A stretch of 64,000 nt of DNA from Henricia sp. BOLD:AAB3569. Lineage: Eukaryota; Echinodermata; Asteroidea; Spinulosida; Echinasteridae. Below the pieces are notes generated by a model that saw only the letters and a program-made list of their open reading frames with translations, was not told the DNA's origin and did not search any database. A program made the position numbers and the translations under genes. This document shows, piece after piece, positions 23,830-34,681 of this stretch; position 1 is the stretch's first letter; every line of letters starts with the position of its first letter. The stretch is taken from NCBI GenBank assembly GCA_037783545.1, contig JBBELK010000690.1, forward strand, positions 1 to 64,000, read 5' to 3'.

Positions 23830-24665
23830 GTACACTTTATATACAAAACCACTATAAATCAAAAGGAAGACATACATGTAAACAAACCTATCTGAAGACT
23901 TTTCAGCTCCGTCAAATGCAGTTTTCCAAAAACATGAAAAATCCATGTGCGTTTTGCTGTTCTTGACGAGGTGTTTAAAAATGACTTATTCTAAATTCGT
24001 CTCTTCGTTCTTAGTCAGTCGCATACGTATCAGGGGCAGATCCAGGGGGTGGGGGGGGGTGGGGGGGGGGGGGGGGGGGGGGGGTGGGGGGGGGGGGCGC
24101 ACGGCACCCCCCCTTTTTAAAAACAAATTTAAAAAAACACGTTTCCTGCTTAAAGTGGTTAAATATTGTCTCAGATCGCACCACAGAGCATCTAGAATCG
24201 ATCTAGAAGCGTCAGGGCTTCGCACTAAGCGCTCGCTAATTTATTGTCATTGGCATTTCATGCTTAAAAATGTCACCCCACACCCCGCTTTTCAAAATCC
24301 TGGATCCGGCCCTGCGTATGCACTCTGTGGCTCGCATCACACTGGTTGCGCGTGCGACCAGTCTAGTCCACATGCACAGCATAACCTACATGTACATGTA
24401 CATACAGAAAGTATGCGAAGCCTGAATCGTGCAGCCTGTACACAGCGCCTATTTCAGACCGCCCAGATGTGAACCAACTAAGTAGCCTAAATCGTTTGCA
24501 AAAAGTTTATCTTCATGGATTATTTTCTGGTCAAATTATATCATCTCGGGCAGAAACATTTCATTGAATAATTGCTACCAATTCAATCTTTACTTTTAGG
24601 AAGGTTTTTCTAGTCAACTCGTTCATTAACATTTTGGGTCATTGCAAATGATACAATATGGGCCT
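23830..24665 (-). mobile_element. Family B TTAA element, diverged copy 4
   Basis: Same orientation as 3362-3883. Keeps the right end GGGCCT followed by TTAA (24666-24669); the left end is lost. It is interrupted by the 24031-24314 element. Confidence 0.75.
24031..24314. mobile_element. CAGGGGCAGATCCAGG-ended MITE inside family B
   Basis: Ends CAGGGGCAGATCCAGG and CCTGGATCCGGCCCTG. CGTAT is duplicated at 24026-24030 and 24315-24319. Includes a long poly-G run (24048-24096). hAT-like terminal sequence with a 5-bp duplication, as reported for hAT5-type elements. Confidence 0.75.
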
Positions 24666-24864
24666 TTAACAAACGAAAGTACATGTACATGTATATGTAT
24701 ATCCAGTCTGGGCAAGGCACTTGCTCCGAGTTGGATGGCAGATATGACTGCTTCATTCAGTGAGTCACAATACCAGTCCATTGTACACAGAGGTCAGTGT
24801 AGTGACTGTAGACGGCGGCCATCCAATCAAATTTCCCACTGGACAATAAACCAATCCTGTAACT

Positions 24865-25317
24865 AACACCGTGTTTACACTCGAACTGGCAAAGGTGGAT
24901 ACAGACCCAGCATTTTTATTGCATCCACAAAACTGAACATTTGCCGCGTTTACACTACACCTCGATCCGGCTTCAACTCTCCTTCAGATACCGCAAAAGT
25001 CACCACTAGTTGTAACTGCAGTGCATGCGTGAGTTGTTAGATGTTGCCAGATTGGTCAATTAAATCTACCACACGGCGAACACTGCCCCAAGGACACTCA
25101 AATTGCAGAATCTGTATTCGGGTAGCGTTTACACTACAAGCGACCTTGAACCCCGCAATTGCGGGGTTTAACCCTACCCCAAAGGTGACTTGAAAAAGGC
25201 GAATCAGACCCGGGTCTGATCCGCCTTTTTCAATTCACCTTTCGCATTTACACTAAGTGCCTACCCAGCTTGAACTCCCCTTTTTGGAAATTGCGAATCG
25301 AGTATAAACGGGCCTTA
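24865..25317. mobile_element. Family F element, copy 1
   Basis: Left end ACCGTGTTTACACTCGAAC and right end CGAGTATAAACGGGCCT. Internal CCGCAATTGCGGGGTT, CAGACCCGGGTCTGAT and AAAGGTGACTTGAAAAAGG palindromes are shared with 27417 and 57890. Confidence 0.75.
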
Positions 25318-25534
25318 AGGTCTCCTTCCCTGTATATCTGCCATAACTTGGGGGAAAGGGGGCATGTGTAGTCTACCAGTGCATGGATTGTGCATTTTGT
25401 GTTGCTGTTAGAATGATTTAATTTAGTTGTTTATTTATTTTTAATGGAAATCGCCCAACAAAAGGCCGAAATTTCCACTCAAGGTGAGGGCCATTTGATA
25501 AAGGCGTAATTACAATGCAGAAAGATATTATTAA

Positions 25535-25860
25535 TGTCCTTTCATATTCATATACGCGCATCGGAATTTAGATACATGTATGACGGTTCTTTTCGTAAAA
25601 CCTTTCTTGGGCATACCAGTTAAACCATTAACATAGGTTGGAATTAAGGTACAACGGTCTTGTTCGTGGATGTCCTTTTATATGGGTATGAGCTGAAACT
25701 TTGACACACATACGAATTTAGATGCGACAGTTCTTTTTGTAAAACCTCCTTTCATAGTGTAAGTTAAACCGTTAACGTACGTTGGAATTTAGGTACAACG
25801 GTCCTATTCGTGGACATTCTTTCAGATATGCAGACTGTGTTGGTGAACCATTGACGCGCA
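25535..25860. repeat. Degenerate tandem repeat, about 75-bp unit, four copies
   Basis: GGAATTTAGGTACAACGGTC-like cores at about 25562, 25639, 25711 and 25785, each followed by TTCGT(G/A)(G/A)A. Divergence is high, suggesting an old array. Confidence 0.65.
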
Positions 25861-25974
25861 TCGTCTTCACCATATATTTTGTTTATGTAAAGTGCTGTAT
25901 GCATTGCACTCAATGAATTTCAAAGAAAAGCAATTTTCCTGATGATATACAAAAGGTAAGAGTTGAGAAGTTGG

Positions 25975-26252
25975 TCAGACTACTGAAAGTAACCCGGAGA
26001 ATCGTCTCAAGGCTGCATATAACCCCGAGATTGGTGCCACTTGTGGAGCGGATGTGGCAGGTTGGGTAAATATTAATTGCTTATCTAACCGCAAACTGAT
26101 CCCGAGCTCGGGATCGAACCCTCCGCCAACGCGAGACCAAAATCTTGGGGTCTGATCCGGGGCCAATTTGGTTCCGAGAGCATTTACACTCAGTTGTGAT
26201 CCAGGGCTGATCCCGAGCCCGAGCTCGGGATCAAGTGTAAACAGGGTGAAGG
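25975..26252. mobile_element. Family L / D mosaic fragment
   Basis: GTAACCCGGAGAATCGTCTC (family D word) runs into GATCCCGAGCTCGGGATCGA and TCGGGATCAAGTGTAAAC (family L words). Confidence 0.55.
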
Positions 26253-27416
26253 TGGCTGAAAGGTCAATTGACAAAAGACAGGAAAATGGCTATGATTTCC
26301 ACTTCCACTCAGTAACCTTGGCAATGGACTAAAGTTGGGTCATTACTACTCTATTTCTGCCAAATACATCAAACCACTGTGCCTATTTCTCAAACTGACC
26401 TCACCTAGACCCTGGGTTGTCCTGCTGGGCTATCCAATAATACTGTGTCAACGCTTTTATTCCTACCCAGCAGGAGAAAACAAACCAAATTGTCTCAGGA
26501 GGAATTTAACTATCTGACCTAAAATTATGGAGCAAATGTTTTGATCCCCTGCTACCAGTTCTACTTCAGTGGCTCTTATTTTTCCAAGGGGGTTTAACTA
26601 AAAGTCATGTTGGGAGAGGTGCTCAGATAAACAGCTGGTACTCATCTCCATTTCAGTATTTTGGACTGATTAGGCGTGTTGCTACTACGTACCCCTGGGT
26701 GGGAATATAGTTGCTTGTTGCAGTTACATGTATCATGTTTTGAAAATGTTGCTGGTAGCCATTTGCTGCAAAGAGGCATTGTGGAGTACTAAGAAGAGAT
26801 TCCAAGAAGTTGTCATAGTGCAGTCCACAGTCCCATAACCAAGAGGGGTGTGAAGGAGGACACCCAGGGAAGCTTGCCAACCCCCTCTCCCCAGTCACCA
26901 AAAACCATATGCAAAACAACTGATCACCCCAGCTGTGGGCACCCTTACCACCTGGTGCAGGCAGTCTCTGCGCTAAAGACTATCAAGTATCAGTTTTCAG
27001 TTGAGGCCATTGCAATACTGAATAGAGCAAAAATGTTTGTTCGAGTATCATTATACCCTTTCCCTACTAGAAAAACCTGGGTGACTCAACGCCCCCTCAC
27101 CCCCAGTTCAACCCCGTGTCGGTTCACATTTGTTGTTCTCAAACTCGCCCCAGGCCAAACTCACCGTAGAGATAGGCACCTCGTCTCATATTTGAACAAG
27201 TAAAAACTCTCCCTGCTCCTGGCTCACGAGTGGCACGGGGGTTAGAATTTCAAGTGGGAATCGGGGCTTATTTTACCCCAAATGGCCCCAAGAAACAACA
27301 GCAGTGTCCCCACTTCAATAGGATTGAGCAAGGCGGCACTCTATACTGTCCATTAGTACGGGTATTGAGACATTTCAAATTAACACTGGCAGAGTTGTTT
27401 CAAAAGATGCTGAGCA
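26253..27416. other. No recognised gene
   Basis: Includes weak family-E-like words near 27090-27180. No exon supported. Confidence 0.35.
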
Positions 27417-27808
27417 ACTAACACCGTGTTTACACTCGAACCGGCAAAGGTGGATACAGACCCAGCATTTTTATTGCGACCGCAAAACTTAACATTTGCC
27501 ACGTTTACACTACACCTCAATTCAGCTTCAACTCGCCTTCAGAAACCGCAAAAGTCACCACTAATTGTAACTGCAGCGCATGCGTTCACACTACAAGCGA
27601 CCTTGACCATTGCCGGGTTGAACACCGCAATTGCGGGGTTCAACCCTACCCCAAAGGTGACTTGAAAAAGGCGAATCAGACCTGGGTCTGATCCGCCTTT
27701 TTCAATTCACCTTTTGCATTTACACTTAGCGCCTACCCGGCTTCAACTCCCCTTTTTCGAAATTGCGGAGTTCGATTCAGCAAAGGCGAATCGAGTGTAA
27801 ACGGGCCT
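27417..27808. mobile_element. Family F element, copy 2
   Basis: Ends ACCGTGTTTACACTCGAAC and CGAGTGTAAACGGGCCT. Same interior as 24865, with a few small deletions. Confidence 0.8.
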
Positions 27809-28349
27809 TATATTACGTCCCACATTTTTAATTTTCATTTGCTGCTACTAGGGCTGTAGTAGGGGCACCTGCTGGGTTTTACTACGATTTCAACTTCTTT
27901 CCGGTTGATCCTGGCAAAATATTGCCCGCAAAACTCCACCGGGACACGTTGCCGATTGAAGACGGTCGGTAAGGATTGACTACCGGGATTACATGTAACT
28001 ACCGCAAAACCGGAAATGTGTGACTTTAGCCTATAAGTTATTTATCTGCTTGCTAAGATTGTTTTTATCAGCTAAATTGTGTTTACAAAAATCCCCTGAA
28101 AATCATCCGAAAATTGAACAGCCTTAAGCATTTTGCATGATTTTGTTGCAATTCTGCCTAATACAAATTGGCTCGATCTTTAGCCCAGTTGGTAAGAAAC
28201 CTGGTGAGCAACAGCTGGATCTTGTACTGTAAATGGTTCTTTGGGGTCAATAGTCTGCATGTGGTCATGTTTCAGGTAAAGATCAAATTAACTTCTTCAT
28301 AATTTGCAGTTTTAGACAGTGAGTGGAGGAATCCTATACTGCTGGTATA
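27809..28349. other. No recognised feature
   Basis: Unique-looking sequence. Contains a chance GGTTGATCCTGGC word (see rejected items). Confidence 0.35.
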
Positions 28350-28480
28350 GGTTTCACACTACTCTTGACTTACCAGGGTAATTAATTACCCGGGTAGTAG
28401 TCCATACCCGGTAGAAACTAACTTGGAGAATCAGTTTCAGACTACAAAATTAACTCCGCATTTCAGCTTGCCCGCTTTAA

Positions 28481-29190
28481 AGGCCCAGTGGATCATTTGC
28501 AATGACCCCAAAAAGTAATCGACGAGTTTACAGGGGAAAAGTTCTGAAAGTAAAGATTTAATTAATAGCAACTATCCAATGAAGGGTTTTCGCTCAAAAT
28601 GATATAATTTTACCAGAAAATAAGCCGTAAAGATGAAATTATTTAGATCGTTTGCAAACGATTTACTTATTTTTGGTTCGCATCTACGCGGTCCAAAATG
28701 CATGGGCGCTGTGTACTCCGTGTGCGTGTTCCAACGCTATGCATTTTTATGGATCGCGCGCACACGCAGTATGTGGGCCACAGAGTGCATGACGTGTTGG
28801 TGTTATGGCCGAGCGGTCTAGTGCGTCGAACTTAAGTTCCTGTGCTAGTACTAGAATGTAGGTTCGATTCCGGGCCGCGACGGGTTGTGGCACCTGTGCC
28901 CTTGAGCAAGGCACTCAACCATACTTGCTCCCATTCCTGTAATTGGCGGTCCCTCCGCTGTTGGATGTGGTGAATAAATAAAAAGCCACATAGTACCCGA
29001 TCAACTGAGAACAAATATTTGAAACACCCCGCCAAGACCAGGAAAATGCATATGGATTTTCATGGTTTTTTTAAACGTGGTATATTTGACAAAGCTGAAA
29101 TTTCTTCGGATGAGTTTGTTGATGTCTTTCTTTTGATTTATAATGGTTTTATTCGCAGAATCGCTCAAAAACAGATCATCTACAGGGCCT
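28481..29190 (+). mobile_element. Family B TTAA element, copy 2 (contains a SINE)
   Basis: TTAA at 28477-28480 and 29191-29194. Identical plan to 41408-41924 except for about 190 bp of SINE at 28798. Ends AGGCCCAGTGGATC and CATCTACAGGGCCT. Confidence 0.85.
28798..28986 (+). mobile_element. tRNA-derived SINE inside family B
   Basis: A box TGGCCGAGCGG, then B box GGTTCGATTCC about 50 bp on, then TGCCCTTGAGCAAGGCACTC and an AATAAATAAAA tail. The head looks like a tRNA with a long variable arm (Leu/Ser type). It is absent from the 3362 and 41408 copies of family B. Possibly transcribed by RNA polymerase III. Confidence 0.85.
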
Positions 29191-29193
29191 TTA

Positions 29194-29368
29194 AAGTGAA
29201 CTCTCGTTACAACACCCCCTAATATATAGCTCTTCTCGATATAAAGTTCTATTTTCGAACTCCCAGCCATTATTCTCTGCATTGTGTATGCACTGGATAT
29301 AGCGCTCCCTGGATATAAAGCTCAAATTATTTTGGTCCCTTGAAGAGCGCTATAATGAGAGTTTACTG
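29194..29368. mobile_element. pogo/Tc1-like MITE
   Basis: Right end GAGAGTTTACTG followed by TA; left end AAGTGAACTCTCG. The reverse complement CAGTAAACTCTCATTATAG has the CAGT start and TA target of Tc1/mariner/pogo elements. TATAAAG words recur inside. The left terminal C is changed to A. Confidence 0.65.
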
Positions 29369-29437
29369 TAGTGCATTCCCAGGTAATTTGTGATTCGCAT
29401 TCAGAGTATACGAATGGCAACCCGGAGAATATGCATC

Positions 29438-29925
29438 GCTAAGTTATGTAAAAAAGAAAGGTATTAAATAAGCGAGTCACTTTTACTGATTCACTCAGTA
29501 TTGCATTTTGCGAAGTACTACGTGTCAAAAAAAGTCCTACATGTACTCTTGATCCTAAATACCACAACTGTCATTTGCCAATGGATTTAACCCAAAATTT
29601 CAGATATTTTTCTGATAAAAATTGAGCGACTTTGCATCAGCTTTGTCTGAGACTGAGAGGGTAAGATTTAAAAGCCATACAAAAAATCCTCAATTTCAGA
29701 ATCTGCCACTTTCGACTTGGCGTCCTCCAATATGTCAAGGAAATTGTCTATGCAACAGATATTTTGGTTTAAATCCATTGGCAAATGACAAAGATATTTA
29801 GGATCAAAAGTAGGACATGTTTGTTTGACATGTAGTATTTTCTGAAAGGAGTAACAAAAAATCTTGAGGCACATGAAATATATTGAATAGCTCTGGCTTT
29901 GCAAACAAACTACAAGTGCTCTTGG
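29438..29925. other. No recognised feature
   Basis: AT-rich. GGATTTAACCCAAAATTT and GGTTTAAATCCATTGGCAAA around 29580 and 29765 form a loose inverted pair (CATTTGCCAATGGATTTAA). Confidence 0.35.
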
Positions 29926-30123
29926 CAGTGGCGGATCCAGCCTCATTAAAATACAGAAATACAATGGATCTCAGGTAGTTGCAACCCCCTGAAATCCATT
30001 GTATTCCTGTATTTTAATGAGGCTGGATCCCCTGAAATCCATTGTATTCCTGTATTTTAATGAGGCTGGATCCCCTGAAATCCATTGTATTCCTGTATTT
30101 TAATGAGGCTGGATCCCCCACTG
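29926..30123. mobile_element. CAGTGGCGGATCCAG-ended MITE with triplicated arm
   Basis: Ends CAGTGGCGGATCCAGCC and GGCTGGATCCCCCACTG. CTTGG flanks both sides (29921-29925 and 30124-30128). The left arm is single; the right arm is three perfect-looking tandem 43-bp units starting at 29988, 30031 and 30074. Confidence 0.8.
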
Positions 30124-30128
30124 CTTGG

Positions 30129-31024
30129 GATAGCGAGAATTTCTTTGTGAGCCCTGGAATATCTCTTATTATGCAGAAAGTTTGTTGGACTGAAGTGGAA
30201 TTTACACTAATATATCCAAATTTGTGAGATGTTAACTTCGTTACTTGGACTCAAATTGCTTCAATCTCCAGAGAAATCCAGCCCAGTAATCAAATCACTC
30301 CAGTTAATGCTGCTGGTTGTAAATTGGAAGTAGAAAATACTTCAAAGTGCAAATCCCATAGGGTGTAGTAAATAACAAACAGTAAGTCCAGTGACCCAGT
30401 GGCCAATCTCTGAAGAACAATATGATTGGAAGTTTTACTACTCTCCCATACTGTTATTGCGTGTTTCACTCTAAGGTTTCTCCCAAGAGGTTACCAAAAG
30501 TCCCTATTTGTACACTTGGGTGAAATAAAGTGTACTGTATGTGCCTCAAGTGCAACACATGACTTTTATTTTCTAGGATGAGAACTGTGGATTTTTTACA
30601 AAATGCATGGTCACAAGCTATTAACCAAAACTTTTTAGAGCTGTCATCAACCCTAGTCCAGTCCCAGCAAATTGTGATGACAGGTGGCCCTCCCAACTGG
30701 CTCTCAAGAAAACAAAAATGGCTGGCATTAGGGACACCCCAGCAGAACTCCACGCTTGCCTCAGGCTCATAGAGGACACTTGTTGAGCAGCGATCCAATT
30801 AGCCAATATCCACTCCAGTTTATACCATTTTATTTACACAAGAAATGGAAAAACCAGACACATATTCAGCATTTTTATTCGACTGCAAATATGAAAACCT
30901 GCTGCATGTACAACTACATCTTCATGATTGGGGTACAATCTGCCTTTCAAACTGCAAAAATCACCACTGATTTGTGCATTACGCACATGTGTGGGCTCTT
31001 TTATGTTTTGCACTCGTGCATAAT
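30129..31024. other. No recognised gene
   Basis: 0.9 kb with no exon or repeat family I could support. Confidence 0.35.
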
Positions 31025-31444
31025 AAGGCCTTTTCACACTTGCAAAATCTCGGGGTTGATGCTGGGTTGGCGCCGGGTTGAAAAAAGCGACGATTCACAC
31101 TTGAGAAATTTCAACCCCGCGTCAACCCCAAGATTGCTTTCAACCCGGGATGAACTCAACCCTGCTCGGGACCAGGGTTGAAATGTTTCGCCCCGGGTTG
31201 AAACGCTCGCCCCGGGTTGAAAACGGTAGTAGGCCTGTTCACACTTGCACAAGTGTGAATCTTCACTGTTCATCTCGGAGTTGAACTCGCCCCGGGGCGA
31301 GATAAAAGCGGGTTGAGCGAAACAAGTGTGAAACGATGCGGGGTTGAACGCGGGGTTAAAAATTTGCGTTTCAACCCGGGGCGGTCGCGGGGCTCGCCCC
31401 GGGTTGAGTTCAACCCGGGTTGAAAGCTCTAGTGGGAAAAGGCC
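31025..31444. mobile_element. Family E element, internally deleted copy 3
   Basis: Ends AAGGCCTTTTCACACTTGC and GTGGGAAAAGGCC (inverse). Packed with CCCCGGGTTGA / TCAACCCGGG words. Lacks the central block of copies 1, 2 and 4. Confidence 0.8.
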
Positions 31445-31721
31445 TATAGTTAGTTGAATGCTACAGTAGTAAACAACGTGTACCCTACAAGCTCTGCCCC
31501 AAGAGCGCACACAAGTTATTGTACGGTATACTCAGCATTTACACTTGCCACAAGTTCAACATTTGCAGAGTTTTATCTGCAATCATGGAGTTTAACCCTC
31601 CCCTTAAAAGGTTAAAAAGAAATTGAAAATCAGACCCGGGTCAAATTTTTGGCAAAATTCTACTGAACCACCAAGTTACTGATTTTAAAAAGCAAAAGCA
31701 TGTGCACCTACCGGTACATCA

Positions 31722-32108
31722 GGTATGTTTCTATTGAAGATCCAGATTTTTACTGGTAAATCCATTTACCGGTAAATAACGTATAACACTAAGTTTCTAC
31801 TGAATTGCTCTATCCGGAAAATAGCCGAGCTTGCTGGCCTTAATTTCATCCCGCTTCGTGAATTTGCCTGTTAAAGGTCGTATGCAGGGGTCAAGCGCAG
31901 GCATTGGAACAGTCATTATGCGGTCACTGGTTTATGCATTTCTTTCCCCTGCATGCGCACTCGGGGAGAACGGTGTGTTTATTGGCATTTACTGGATAAA
32001 TTCTCCGGCATTTTCATTCCGGGGAAAATCCTCACCCTGTTTACAGGAAAATAGCGGACCTGTTTCTACTTAACAAATTTGTTTTTTCAGGTATTATCCG
32101 GTAAATGG
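31722..32108. mobile_element. Family C element, copy 1
   Basis: Starts GTTTCTATTGAAGATCC and ends CCGGTAAATGGGTCTCAT. Contains AAGTTTCTACTGAA, GCTTGCTGGCCTT and CATGCGCACTCGGG blocks shared with 42140, 48981 and 50283. Non-coding. Confidence 0.8.
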
Positions 32109-32704
32109 GTCTCATCAATAAAAACATGCCTAGAAAGAAAGATGATAGATACTCAAAGTTGGAAATGCTACAATAATATTTTCTCCACTATCCGTCACAA
32201 AAATCATTAAAACAAAATGCAAACAAACATGTACAGTACTTGTACAACTTCCAAATGTGCTTTAAATACATGTAATTCAAAAACTGTGAAGTCAAATTGC
32301 TTTTTTCCCCCAACTTTTTAAATTGCAGTTGTTGAAGCAACAGTAATAGCTATAAAGCTTGGACTATAATTTAAACCAAACTGCAAAAACAATAAACGTA
32401 CCATTTTTACCCCAATTTTATTGTAATTTATTGGACAGCAAACTCTGCGGTTTTCAATTATGTGCAGGTACTCTTTCTTTTACTGCCGTATGTAAACTAC
32501 TAATAGCGTCCCAACAACCTGTGAGGCCGGATCTGCTTTGTCATTTTAGTTACCTGAGTTACATGTAGCACAAAGAAACTTGCAAATGACATTTGCCCTG
32601 TTTTGTTTTATCTGTCTGGTTTCAAGGAAGTGAATGTTATTTAGCCTTTTTGAAGTATGGCGAACACAATGGAGGGCGCACTTTGATTTGGGAAAAATTT
32701 TGAA
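32109..32704. other. No recognised feature
   Basis: AT-rich sequence with nothing supportable. Confidence 0.35.
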
Positions 32705-32708
32705 TTAA

Positions 32709-33481
32709 AGGAGTACTGTCATTAAAGACAAAGATGGCTTTGAAACAACCCCAAGTAGTGACTTGTTAGTGTACTAAATTTCATTTGGCATGTTTCCACA
32801 TGGTTTATAAGTAAAACCAGGAAAAGGGGGCAAAATTACCCTGTTTTGTTCTGAATGGGCCGCGCCATGTTTTTCTACAAGCCAGTTTTCGCGCTCCAAT
32901 AACCCGCAGGACATGACGTCACGTCGGCTTCGTTTGTATCACTGGTACTTTGCACGGCCCTCTGGCAGCGAAGTTTTCCGGCCGAACGAACGTTGTGTCG
33001 TGTGTGTACGTATGTGTTATGTACACCGACCACACGCAATTTCCCAAACGAGCGCGGAGGCCTGAGGCAAACAGCAGAAAAACGATGCAATTTCAAGACA
33101 CAGACAACATTGAGGGGTTCATGTTCTAACCGGAGTTTACAGAAGAAGAACTACAAAATCACGGCCGAAGACGAGCGAGTCGGAAAATGGCAGCGCGCGC
33201 GGCGTGGGTCGAGTCCGGTGCAGCTGGCTTCCGCCAGTAGCTTGGTCGCGCGATCGGGCAGCCGCGCGACGTCACGATAAAAAGCGCCCGCTAGCGGTAG
33301 ATGGTGGAGAACGGCTGGCACAGAGGTTCGTTTTTATTGTCATGGCGGCGCCCATAAGTCATTTTTATTTTAATTTTTAAAAAGATGTATTTGTCATATG
33401 ACAGAAATTTCTATGTTATCATTTAAAACAAACTCTAATGTACAAAATGAGACAATGTTATCATCTTCTGACAGTACTCCT
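32709..33481. mobile_element. Family O TTAA element, 773 bp, with CpG-rich core
   Basis: TTAA at 32705-32708 and 33482-33485. Ends AGGAGTACTGTCA and TGACAGTACTCCT are perfect inverses. The core (about 32865-33360) is CpG-rich, with GACGTCACG words and a GGAAAATGGCAGCGCGCG run, unlike its AT-rich flanks. A 95-residue plus frame from 32993 has no known domain. Confidence 0.8.
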
Positions 33482-33525
33482 TTAAATTCAAAATAACTGC
33501 AGTTTTGACTTTGCACTTAATTTAA

Positions 33526-33597
33526 AAGGCACAGGCTCGTCAGCAATGCGCGCACGCAAAATTCGTGCCTTTGCTATGGAGCTGCGTATTTCTTAAA
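33526..33597. mobile_element. Family A MITE, single arm
   Basis: AAGGCACAGGCTCGTCAGC to GGAGCTGCGTATTTC, without the right arm. Confidence 0.75.
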
Positions 33598-33802
33598 ATC
33601 ACTATAAAAAAGTGAAATGTTTACTTTAATAGCTGAAAAAGCTGAATTTTCAATTATTATAGCTCAATATGGCAAGCAATTCTGGAAATATAACCCCCAA
33701 TTTTTGCAAAAATTTCTCAAATGACCTTTAAACAGCCATTTTTTTCAACAACCAGTAAGTCAGTGATGAGAAACAACTGCACTACCGTGATTCAAGACCA
33801 CC

Positions 33803-34330
33803 AGTTAGCTTCATAGCTCAATGCATAGTTCCGAGATTGCCCAGTTAACCCCGCCCCTTAGATATTGTTGCTATGTGCTCACAAGCCATCGCAAAAAAAT
33901 GGCGACACACCGTGTACAAACCAACGGGACTCGGCATGGAAAGCACAGCTTCATTGGAGAAAACTCAAAGGTATTTATGTTTTAGGGTAGACAGTTACCA
34001 TAGCACACACTGAGCGAAGGGCTAGTAATGCAGGGATGACATGTTCATAAAAATGCGCTTTCCTACCTCTGAACAGCGAATCGCCCGACATTGAAACCAA
34101 AATTCACCCGGTCACTGGCGCATACAACATACAAACTGTATGGGCAGAAAATCGCGTGATTGCGTGATGATTGCATCACTTTGACCTATGTGGGTGCCGT
34201 CTGATAGCTCTGTTGTGATTGGTCGGCGGGTTAGGCTTGATTGGCAGGTCGGAACTATGCATTGGTAGGGCGTCTGCACGTTAAGCAGAAGGTCCGCGGT
34301 TCCAATCCCACCGACATACCCTTACTATCA
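33803..34330 (+). mobile_element. tRNA-derived SINE split by a DNA element
   Basis: The left piece 33803-33826 (AGTTAGCTTCATAGCTCAAT...) and right piece 34257-34330 (TGGTAGGGCGTCTGCACGTT..., GCAGAAGGTCCGCGGTTCC) together align to the minus-strand SINE at 51495-51715 (CATAGCTCAATTG, GCACATTAAGCAGAAGG). The first piece ends within the A box; the B-box-like GGTTCCAATCC lies in the second. Confidence 0.75.
33827..34256. mobile_element. TIR element inserted in a tRNA-like promoter, 6-bp duplication
   Basis: Ends AGTTCCGAGATTGCC and GGCAGGTCGGAACT are imperfect inverses (also CCCCGCC / GGCGGG). ATGCAT is duplicated at 33821-33826 and 34257-34262. It sits inside the A-box region of the SINE. No ORF with a domain. 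Confidence 0.75.
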
Positions 34331-34359
34331 ATAGCATACAGATAGCATACAGACATCGA

Positions 34360-34645
34360 TCCTGGGGAAGGTGAGGGGGAAGGGGTGGGGCAGAGGGGGA
34401 AGGGGTGGGGCAGAGGGAAGGGGTGGGGCAGAGGGGAGGGGAAGGGAGGACAAGGAAGGACGTGAAAGGAAGCACAGATGGAAGAGAGGGGTAGGGGAGG
34501 GTGTGCACTGGATGGGGGTGGGTGGGGGACTGTGGAGGGGGACAAGGACGACGATAGGCGGGGCATTGGGGAAGGGGGAGGGGCGGGGGCAGTGGAGGAG
34601 AGGGTGGGGGCAGTGGAGGAGAGGGCGGGGGTGGTGGTAAAAGGG
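34360..34645. repeat. Purine-rich minisatellite-like tract
   Basis: GGGGAAGGGGTGGGGCAGAG repeats early, then GGGGCAGTGGAGGAGAGGG repeats. Open frames on both strands are due to composition. Confidence 0.75.
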
Positions 34646-34681
34646 GAAAATTTTTATTGGAGGATCAAATATTACTGATGG

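Larger units (their letters stand above)
28350..29437. mobile_element. Family D copy split by nested insertions
   Basis: Family D sequence runs 28350-28478 (GTTTCACACTACTC ... TTGCCCGCTTTA) and resumes at 29369 (TAGTGCATTCCC ... GGCAACCCGGAGAATATGCA), matching the unbroken 21442 copy at CCCGCTTTAGTGCATACCC. Everything between is inserted. Confidence 0.75.

Noticed and set aside
23945-24472. 175-residue open frame with poly-glycine
   Set aside because: Caused by the poly-G tract and MITE sequence; no domain.
27901-27930. CGGTTGATCCTGGC as the 5' end of 18S rRNA
   Set aside because: The match is confined to about a dozen bases; the following sequence bears no resemblance to small-subunit rRNA.
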